Source: Pseudomonadota bacterium
GTDB lineage: Bacteria; Pseudomonadota; Gammaproteobacteria; Burkholderiales; Burkholderiaceae_C
NCBI GenBank assembly: GCA_021808405.1
Contig: JAKBBQ010000006.1
Coordinates: 1 to 38,113, forward strand
Direction of reading: 5' to 3'
Length of the DNA: 38,113 bases
The notes below the pieces were generated by a model. It was given only the letters and a program-made list of their open reading frames with translations, was not told where the DNA came from and made no database searches. A program made the position numbers and the translations under genes. This document shows, piece after piece, positions 30,211 to 38,113 of the stretch; position 1 is the first letter of the stretch; each line of letters opens with the position of its first letter.

Positions 30211-31812
30211 ATGCAGCCTACGACCATGCAACGCAGTGACGTGCTGATCATCGGTGGCGGCCTGGCGGGCCTGAGCGCCGCGCTGCACCTGGCCGACCAG
30301 CATTCGGTGACCGTGCTGGCCAAGCGCGAGCTGGAGATCTCGTCCAGCCAGTGGGCGCAAGGCGGCATCGCCGCCGTGCTGGCCGGCGGCGACAGCTTCG
30401 ACTCGCACGTGCAGGACACCCTGGTGGCCGGCGCGATGCTCAACGACCTGCCGGCGACCCGCTTCGTCATCGAGCGCGGCCCGGCGGCGATCGACTGGCT
30501 GCGCCGGCAGGGGGTGCCCTTCGACACCGAGCACGGCCAGCTGCACCTGACCCGCGAAGGCGGCCACAGCCAGCGCCGCATCGCCCACGTGGCCGACTTC
30601 ACCGGTGCGGCGATCCAGCGCGCGCTGCTCGAGCGCGCGCGCGCGCATCCGCGCATCACCCTGCTGGAAAACCACGTCGCGGTCGATCTGATCACCGGCC
30701 GCCATGTCGCGGACGGTCGCCAGCCGCGCTGCTGGGGGGTCTACGCCCTCGACCTCGCGAGCTCGCGGGTGCGCACCTTCGTGGCCGCGCACACCGTGCT
30801 GGCCACCGGCGGCGCCGGCAAGGTCTACCGCTACACCACCAACCCCGACACCGCCAGCGGAGACGGGGTGGCGATGGCGTGGCGCGCGGGTTGTCGCGTG
30901 GCGAACATGGAATTCATCCAGTTCCACCCGACCTGCCTGTACCACCCGCAGGCGAAGAATTTCCTCATTTCCGAGGCCGTGCGCGGCGAGGGCGGAGTGC
31001 TGCTGCTGCCCGACGGCAGCCGCTTCATGCCGGCGCACGACCCGCGCGCCGAACTGGCGCCGCGCGACGTCGTGGCACGGGCGATCGACTTCGAGATGAA
31101 GCGCCACGGCCTGGACTGCGTCCACCTGGACATCAGCGCGCGCGGCGAGGAGTTCATCCGCCAGCATTTCCCCACCATCCACCAGCGCTGCCTGGAATTG
31201 GGGATCGACATCGCGCGCCAGCCGATCCCGGTCGTTCCGGCGGTGCACTTCACCTGCGGCGGCGTGCTCACCGACCTGGCCGGACGCACCGACCTGCAGG
31301 GACTGCATGCGGTGGGCGAAGTGGCCTGCACCGGACTGCACGGCGCCAACCGGCTGGCCAGCAACTCCCTGCTCGAGTGCGTGGTGTTCGGCACCGCGGC
31401 CGCGCGGTCGATCGCCGAGCAGCCGGCGCAGCCGCTGCCCGAGGTGCGGCCGTGGGACGAAAGCCGGGTCGGCGACGCCGACGAACTGGTGGTCATCAGC
31501 CACAACTGGGACGAACTGCGGCGCATGATGTGGAACTACGTCGGCATCGTGCGCACCGACAAGCGGCTGGAGCGAGCCGCCCACCGCATCGCCCTGCTGC
31601 AGGCCGAGGTGCAGGAGTTCTACGCCAATTTCCGGGTCAACCGCGACCTGCTGGAGCTGCGCAATCTGCTGCAGGTGGCCGAACTGATCGTGCGTTCGGC
31701 CCGGCTGCGCCACGAAAGCCGCGGACTGCACTACAGCGCCGACTGGCCTCGCACCGCGGCGCCGGCCGCGCCGACCATCCTGGTCCCGGGAGTTCCCGCG
31801 GAACACTCCTGA
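30211..31812 (+). CDS. nadB: L-aspartate oxidase
   Basis: DVLIIGGGLAGLSAALHLA, SSSQWAQGGIAAVL, TVLATGGAGKVYRYTTNPDTASGDGVAMAWRAGCRVANMEFIQFHPTCLYHPQAKNFLISEAVRGEG, GLHGANRLASNSLLECVVF. Confidence 0.96.
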   Translation: MQPTTMQRSDVLIIGGGLAGLSAALHLADQHSVTVLAKRELEISSSQWAQGGIAAVLAGGDSFDSHVQDTLVAGAMLNDLPATRFVIERGPAAIDWLRRQGVPFDTEHGQLHLTREGGHSQRRIAHVADFTGAAIQRALLERARAHPRITLLENHVAVDLITGRHVADGRQPRCWGVYALDLASSRVRTFVAAHTVLATGGAGKVYRYTTNPDTASGDGVAMAWRAGCRVANMEFIQFHPTCLYHPQAKNFLISEAVRGEGGVLLLPDGSRFMPAHDPRAELAPRDVVARAIDFEMKRHGLDCVHLDISARGEEFIRQHFPTIHQRCLELGIDIARQPIPVVPAVHFTCGGVLTDLAGRTDLQGLHAVGEVACTGLHGANRLASNSLLECVVFGTAAARSIAEQPAQPLPEVRPWDESRVGDADELVVISHNWDELRRMMWNYVGIVRTDKRLERAAHRIALLQAEVQEFYANFRVNRDLLELRNLLQVAELIVRSARLRHESRGLHYSADWPRTAAPAAPTILVPGVPAEHS

Positions 31813-31852
31813 AACCGGCGCCCGACGCCCGCGGCCGCGCGCGCCAGTCCCG

Positions 31853-32683
31853 ATGTCCCAGCCCCGGCACCCCACCGCAGCCGATCTCGACACCCTCGGC
31901 AGGCTGCTGCGCGACGCCGCGCGCCGGCACATCCTGCCCCATGCCGCCGATCCGCGCGCGCGGCTGAAGGACGACGGCAGCTGGGTCACCGACGCCGACC
32001 TGGCGATGCAGTGCCACCTGCAGGACCGGCTGGCCGCTCTGTGGCCCGCGGTCGAGCTGCTGGGCGAGGAAATGAGCCCGCGGCGCCAGGCCGAGCTGAT
32101 GGCTGCCGAGGCCGCCGATCCCCAGGGAAGCGGGCTGTGGGTGCTCGACCCGCTGGACGGAACCAGCAATTTCGCCGCCGGGCTGCCGGCCTTCGGGCCC
32201 GCGCTGGCCTGGGTGCAGGGCGGCAAGGTGCGCCTGGGCCTGGTACTCGACGTGATGCGCGACGAACTGTTCAGCGCCGCGCTGGGCCACGGTGCCCGGC
32301 TGGACGCCCGCCCGCTGCGCTGCCCGCGCGCGCCCGCGCTGCCGCGGGCGATCGCCTGCGTGGACTTCAAGCGCCTGCCGCATGCGCTGGCCGCGCGCCT
32401 GGCCACCGCGCCGCCCTACGCGTCGCAACGCTCGCTGGGGTCGGTGGCGCTGGACTGGTGCTGGGTCGCGGCCGGACGCTTCCACCTGTACCTGCACGGC
32501 GCGCAAGGGCTATGGGACTACGCCGCCGGCAGCCTGATCCTGGCCGAGGCCGGCGGCGGCGCGCAGACCCTGGACGGCGAGCCGGTGTTCGACAACTCGC
32601 TGCGCAAGCGCTCGGCGCTGGCCGCGCTCGACGACACGCTGCTGGGCGAATGGGCCGCCTGGGTGGCCCGCGCGACCCGGTGA
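31853..32683 (+). CDS. Inositol monophosphatase family protein
   Basis: WVTDADLAMQCHLQDRLAALWPAVELLGEEMS, GLWVLDPLDGTSNFAAGLPAFGPALAWVQ, GLWDYAAGSLILAEAGG. Confidence 0.9.
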   Translation: MSQPRHPTAADLDTLGRLLRDAARRHILPHAADPRARLKDDGSWVTDADLAMQCHLQDRLAALWPAVELLGEEMSPRRQAELMAAEAADPQGSGLWVLDPLDGTSNFAAGLPAFGPALAWVQGGKVRLGLVLDVMRDELFSAALGHGARLDARPLRCPRAPALPRAIACVDFKRLPHALAARLATAPPYASQRSLGSVALDWCWVAAGRFHLYLHGAQGLWDYAAGSLILAEAGGGAQTLDGEPVFDNSLRKRSALAALDDTLLGEWAAWVARATR

Positions 32684-32687
32684 GCAG

Positions 32688-34277
32688 CTACTGGAACGCG
32701 ACTTCGTCGAAACTGCGCAGCTTGCGGCTGTGCAGGCGCTCCATCCGCTGGCGGCGCAGGATGTCCAGCGCCCGCATGCCGATGCGCAGGTGCTGGCCGA
32801 CGCGTTCGCGGTAGAAGCGGTCGGCCATGCCGGGCAGCTTGAGGTCGCCGTGCAGCGGCTTGTCGCTGACACACAGCAGCGTGCCGTAGGGGACCCGCAG
32901 CCGCAAGCCGTTGGCCGCGATGGTGGCGCTTTCCATGTCCAGCGCGATCGCCCGACTTTGCGAAAAGCGCAGCCGCGGGGTGCTCAGCGGGCCGCCGAAG
33001 GGCTGCAGTTCCCAATGCCGGTTGTCGGTGGTGGCCACGGTGCCGGTGCGCATCACCCGCTTGAGCTCGGCCCCCTGCAACAGCGTGATGTCGGCCACCG
33101 CCTGCTGCAGCGCCACCTGCACCTCGGCCAGCGCCGGGATCGGAACCCACGGCGGCAGGTCCTCGTCGAGCACGTGGTCCTCGCGCACGTAGCCGTGCGC
33201 CAGCACGTAGTCGCCCAGCTGCTGGGTGCTGCGCAGCCCGGCGCAATGGCCGAGCATCAGCCAGGTGTGGGGACGCAGCACCGCGACGTGGTCGGTGATG
33301 GTGCGCGCGTTCGACGGGCCGACGCCGATGTTGACCAGGCTGATTCCCGAGCGATCGGGGCGCACCAGGTGATAGGCCGGCATCTGCGGCATGCGCGGCG
33401 GCGCCTGGCCGCCGGCGGCGGCCGCGTGGCCCGCGCGCGGCGTCACCACGTTGCCCGGCTCGACCAGCGCGCAGTAGTCGTCGGCGTGCGCGGCGGGTTG
33501 GCGCATCAGCTGGCGCGCGATGGCGACGAACTCCTCGACGTAGAAGCCGTAGTTGGTGAACAGCACGAAATTCTGGAAATGCCCGGCCGACGTCCCCGTG
33601 TAGTGGCGCAGGCGCTGCAGCGAATAGTCGACCCGCGGCGCGGTGAACAGCGCCAGCGGCCGCGGCTGGCCGGCGGCGGGCACGAAGGTGCCGTTGGCGA
33701 TGCCGTCGTCCATCGCCGACAGGTCGGGCATGTCGAAGGCCTCGCGCAGTCGCTGCCGGGCCTGCGCGTCGAGCTCGGCGTCGAACTGCATGGTGTCGTC
33801 GAAGGTGAAGGGCAACGCGATCGGCACCTGGCTCGGGCCGACGAGCAGCGGCCCACCGTGGTTGCGCAGCAGCAGCTCGAACTGTTCGCGGTAGTAGTCG
33901 GCGTACAGGTCGGGGCGGGTCAACGTGGTCTCGAACACCCCCGGCCCGCTGACGAAGCCGTAGCTGGCCGGCGCGTCGGCCAGCGCGCGGCCGTCGGGAT
34001 GGCCTGCGGCGACCAGCCGCACCCGCGGGTAGACGGCGCGCACCCGCTGCACCGCGGCGGCCGGGCCGCCGCGCGCCAGCGCCTCGCGCAAGGCCTTGTG
34101 CAGCGTCTGGACGCCGTCGGCGTACAGCGCCTGCACATGCGCCAGCGCGGCTTCGGCGTCGACATGGCTGCGCTCGCGCGCGCCGCCGTCCGGCGAAGGC
34201 CGCGGGGCGTGTCGCGGGTCGCCCACCGGCGGCAGCGCGCCGGGCGCGGGCGGGGAGTCGCCGGGAGCGGGGGTCAT
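32688..34277 (-). CDS. amn: AMP nucleosidase
   Basis: 529 aa; HFQNFVLFTNYGFYVEEFV, GISLVNIGVGPSNARTITDHVAVLRPHTWLMLGHCAGLRSTQQLGDYVLAHGYVREDHVLDEDLP, ALDMESATIAANG. Confidence 0.95.
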   Translation of the reverse strand: MTPAPGDSPPAPGALPPVGDPRHAPRPSPDGGARERSHVDAEAALAHVQALYADGVQTLHKALREALARGGPAAAVQRVRAVYPRVRLVAAGHPDGRALADAPASYGFVSGPGVFETTLTRPDLYADYYREQFELLLRNHGGPLLVGPSQVPIALPFTFDDTMQFDAELDAQARQRLREAFDMPDLSAMDDGIANGTFVPAAGQPRPLALFTAPRVDYSLQRLRHYTGTSAGHFQNFVLFTNYGFYVEEFVAIARQLMRQPAAHADDYCALVEPGNVVTPRAGHAAAAGGQAPPRMPQMPAYHLVRPDRSGISLVNIGVGPSNARTITDHVAVLRPHTWLMLGHCAGLRSTQQLGDYVLAHGYVREDHVLDEDLPPWVPIPALAEVQVALQQAVADITLLQGAELKRVMRTGTVATTDNRHWELQPFGGPLSTPRLRFSQSRAIALDMESATIAANGLRLRVPYGTLLCVSDKPLHGDLKLPGMADRFYRERVGQHLRIGMRALDILRRQRMERLHSRKLRSFDEVAFQ

Positions 34278-34369
34278 GCGGCAACTGTACCCCAGGCGCC
34301 TGCCCGCGCGCCCCGCAGGGCTCGCCACCCGTGCGCCGACCCGGGCATCGCCGGTCGGCCGACGCCCAC

Positions 34370-35203
34370 TCAGGCGGCGACCAGGCGCTCGAGCACCCCC
34401 AGGCTGGCCTCGGCCTGGTTCAGGGTATAGAAATGGAACCCCGGCGCACCGCCGTCGAGCAGGCGCCGGCACAGCGCGGCCACGACGTCGCAGCCGAAGG
34501 CCACGATCGACCCGCGGTCGTCTCCGAAGCCCTGCAGCCGCAAGCGCAGCCAGCGCGGCACCTCGGCGCCGCAGACCTCGGAAAAGCGCAACAACTGGCT
34601 GGCGTTGGTGATGGGCATGATCCCCGGCACCACCGGCGCCTCGATTCCGGCCGCGCGCACCTCGTCGACAAAACGCAGGTACCCGTCGGGGTTGAAGAAA
34701 TACTGGGTGATCGCCGAGTCGGCGCCGCTGCGCATCTTGGCCACGAAATGCCGCAGGTCCTCGGCCGGGCTCGAGGCCTGGGGGTGCATCTCCGGATACG
34801 CCGCCACCTCGATGTGGAACCAGTCGCCGGTCTCCTCGCGGATGAACCGCACGAGATCGCTGGCGTGGGCCAGCTCGCCGCCCAGCCCGTAGCCCGACGG
34901 CAGGTCGCCGCGCAGCGCGACGATGCGCCGGATGCCCTGCGCCCGGTAGCGCAGCAGCAGCTCGCGCAGGCTGCCGCGGCTGCCGCCGATGCACGACAGG
35001 TGAGGCGCCGGGCGCATGCCCTCGGCGGCGATTTCCAGCACCGTGTCGAGCGTGCCCTGCTGGGTCGACCCGCCGGCGCCGAAGGTCACCGAACAGAACT
35101 CGGGGGCGTGGGCGTACAGACGCGAGCGCGCCGCGCGCAGCCGGGCCGCGCCCTCGGCGGTCTTCGGCGGGAAGAACTCGAAACTCAGGTGGTCGATGCG
35201 CAT
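34370..35203 (-). CDS. metF: Methylenetetrahydrofolate reductase
   Basis: LSFEFFPPKTAEGAARL, SVTFGAGGSTQQGTLDTV, HLSCIGGSR, IVALRGDLPSGYG, ITQYFFNPDGYLRFVDEV, PGIMPITNASQLLRFSEVCGAEVP. Confidence 0.96.
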   Translation of the reverse strand: MRIDHLSFEFFPPKTAEGAARLRAARSRLYAHAPEFCSVTFGAGGSTQQGTLDTVLEIAAEGMRPAPHLSCIGGSRGSLRELLLRYRAQGIRRIVALRGDLPSGYGLGGELAHASDLVRFIREETGDWFHIEVAAYPEMHPQASSPAEDLRHFVAKMRSGADSAITQYFFNPDGYLRFVDEVRAAGIEAPVVPGIMPITNASQLLRFSEVCGAEVPRWLRLRLQGFGDDRGSIVAFGCDVVAALCRRLLDGGAPGFHFYTLNQAEASLGVLERLVAA

Positions 35204-35217
35204 CGCGCCGCGGGCAC

Positions 35218-36648
<1,431 letters not shown>

Positions 36649-36655
36649 CTCGGAT

Positions 36656-36673
36656 GCTCCACAAGACTGGAGC
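36656..36673 (-). promoter_or_regulatory. Hairpin containing the ahcY Shine-Dalgarno sequence
   Basis: Minus strand GCTCCA-GTCTTG-TGGAGC, perfect 6-bp stem; the 3' arm holds GGAG, 8 nt upstream of the ATG. Confidence 0.6.
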
Positions 36674-36677
36674 CCGG

Positions 36678-36702
36678 CACGGGATGCACACCGCATCCCG
36701 TG
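36678..36702 (-). promoter_or_regulatory. Perfect 10-bp stem / 5-nt loop hairpin between the SAH aptamer and ahcY (expression-platform candidate)
   Basis: Minus strand CACGGGATGC-GGTGT-GCATCCCGTG. Confidence 0.7.
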
Positions 36703-36710
36703 GCAGGCAC

Positions 36711-36838
36711 GGGTTGGGTGAGCGCCGTTGCACATGCGCCGCGCGGAAGGCGGCGCGCAGACACGAACTGCGCCCCGAGCCTGGCGATCCGGCGGCGCCG
36801 AGCGGCGCCGAGCGGATGCGTTGCAACGCTCCTCGGGG
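36711..36838 (-). ncRNA. S-adenosylhomocysteine (SAH) riboswitch upstream of ahcY-metF
   Basis: Minus strand CCCCGAGGAGCGTTGCAACGCATCCG...CGGATCGCCAGGCTCGGGG...GTGCAACGGCGCTCACCCAACC. It matches the SAH aptamer core (CCGAGGAGCG..GCAACG / GCCAGGCTCGG / CAACGGCGCTCACC), with P1 CCCGAG/CTCGGG and GAGCG/CGCTC pairings. It lies directly upstream of ahcY. Confidence 0.93.
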
Positions 36839-36845
36839 ACTGTCG

Positions 36846-36851
36846 ATTGTA
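36846..36851 (-). promoter_or_regulatory. Candidate -10 element (TACAAT) for the riboswitch-ahcY-metF transcript
   Basis: TACAAT on the minus strand, about 5-7 nt before the first aptamer bases; no convincing -35. Confidence 0.4.
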
Positions 36852-36854
36852 GTC

Positions 36855-36886
36855 GCAGCGCGGCGGGCGAGGCGACCCGCCGCTGC
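36855..36886 (-). terminator. GC-rich hairpin after metK stop (possible terminator, no U-tract)
   Basis: GCAGC(GC)GGCGGG-8 nt-CCCGCCGCTGC: 6 + 5 bp stem with a 2-nt bulge. Confidence 0.4.
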
Positions 36887-36888
36887 GC

Positions 36889-38094
36889 TCAGGCCGCGGC
36901 CACCGGCAGGTCCGGGCCCAGCCCGGCGTCGGCGCGCAGGGCCGCCGCCTTGTCGATCGCCTCCCAGGTGAACTCGGGCTCGTCGCGGCCGAAATGGCCG
37001 TAGGCGGCGGTCTTGGCGTAGATCGGACGCTGCAGGTCGAGCATGCGGATGATGCCCCGGGGCCGCAGGTCGAAATGGCGGCGCACCAGCGCCTCCAGGC
37101 GGGCGTCGTCGATCACCCCGGTGCCCTGGGTGGTGACCATCACGCTGGTCGGCTCGGCCACGCCGATCGCGTAGGACACCTGCACCAGGCAGCGCTTGGC
37201 CAGCCCGGCGGCGACGATGTTCTTGGCCACGTAGCGCGCGGCGTAGGCCGCCGAGCGGTCGACCTTGCTCGGGTCCTTGCCCGAGAAGGCTCCGCCGCCG
37301 TGCGGGGCCGAGCCGCCGTAGGTGTCGACGATGATCTTGCGCCCGGTCAGCCCGCAGTCGCCCTGCGGCCCGCCGATGACAAAGCGGCCGGTCGGGTTGA
37401 TCAGGTACTTCACCCCCGAGCGCATCCAGTGCGGCGGCAGCACCGGCTTGATGATCTCCTCGATCACCGCTTCGCGCAGCCGCGCCATCTCGACGTCGGG
37501 CGCGTGCTGGGTCGACAGCACCACGGTATCGACACCGACCGGCAGCCCGCCCTCGTAGCGGAAGGTGAGCTGGCTCTTGGCATCCGGACGCAGCCAGGGC
37601 AGCCTGCCGTCGCGGCGCACCTGGCTCTGGCGCTCGACCAGCCGATGCGAGTAGTAGATCGGCGCGGGCATCAGGTCGGGGGTTTCGTCGCAGGCGTAGC
37701 CGAACATCAGGCCCTGGTCGCCGGCGCCCTGGTCGAGGTCGTCGTCGTGCGCCTTGTCGACCCCGCGCGCGATATCCGGGCTCTGCTTGTCGTAGGCCAC
37801 CAGCACCGCGCAACTCTTGTAGTCGATGCCGTACTCGGCGTTGTCGTAGCCGATGCGCTGCAGGGTGTTGCGCGCCACCTGGATGTAGTCGACCACGGCG
37901 CGCGAGGTGATCTCGCCGGCCAGCACGATCAGCCCGGTGTTGGCCAGGGTCTCGGCGGCAACCCGCGACGCCGGGTCCTGCTCGATCAGGGCGTCGAGGA
38001 TGGAATCGGAAATCTGGTCGGCCACCTTGTCGGGGTGGCCCTCGGAAACCGATTCCGCGGTGAACAGATGGGTCGAGGAAGGCTGGTCGGCCAT
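36889..38094 (-). CDS. metK: S-adenosylmethionine synthetase
   Basis: [113 protein letters not shown]. Confidence 0.98.
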   Translation of the reverse strand: MADQPSSTHLFTAESVSEGHPDKVADQISDSILDALIEQDPASRVAAETLANTGLIVLAGEITSRAVVDYIQVARNTLQRIGYDNAEYGIDYKSCAVLVAYDKQSPDIARGVDKAHDDDLDQGAGDQGLMFGYACDETPDLMPAPIYYSHRLVERQSQVRRDGRLPWLRPDAKSQLTFRYEGGLPVGVDTVVLSTQHAPDVEMARLREAVIEEIIKPVLPPHWMRSGVKYLINPTGRFVIGGPQGDCGLTGRKIIVDTYGGSAPHGGGAFSGKDPSKVDRSAAYAARYVAKNIVAAGLAKRCLVQVSYAIGVAEPTSVMVTTQGTGVIDDARLEALVRRHFDLRPRGIIRMLDLQRPIYAKTAAYGHFGRDEPEFTWEAIDKAAALRADAGLGPDLPVAAA

Positions 38095-38113
38095 GCGCGG
38101 GCTCCTGAAGGGA

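Noticed and set aside
34335-34359. GCCGACC-N11-GGTCGGC repeat after metF
   Set aside because: Could be a weak terminator, but it lacks a U-tract and 7-bp GC stems are frequent here.

Overview
High-GC chromosomal window, most likely Burkholderiales (betaproteobacteria), judged from gene content and synteny. It is dense with housekeeping genes in short operons. No tRNA/rRNA genes, CRISPR arrays, transposases or phage genes were recognised. Most of the long ORFs in the six-frame track are antisense or off-frame shadows caused by the GC content. In window order: a truncated sensor histidine kinase; rlmJ; a sulfur-transfer operon on the minus strand (lipoprotein rhodanese, YeeE/YedE transporter, 74-aa bitopic protein); an fmdB-DUF502-aspS-aroG-nudB-endonuclease-clsB run; DUF4136 lipoprotein; ttcA, folB, folM-like SDR; MidA-like methyltransferase; DUF2905-like protein; MFS transporter and divergent LysR regulator; cca, fadD, mrp; metG, kdoO-like, waaC-like; DUF3460, scpA, panB, panC, nadB; inositol monophosphatase family; amn; metF, ahcY, metK. 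The best-supported non-coding element is an S-adenosylhomocysteine (SAH) riboswitch upstream of ahcY-metF, with a set of nested and mutually exclusive hairpins ending on the ahcY Shine-Dalgarno sequence. The most speculative candidate is the rhodanese/YeeE/74-aa operon. Its AT-rich upstream region shares two motifs with the LysR/MFS intergenic region about 13 kb away, suggesting possible co-regulation. I see no clear evidence of a wholly new system. All homology calls are from recognition of motifs and family sequence, not from searches.
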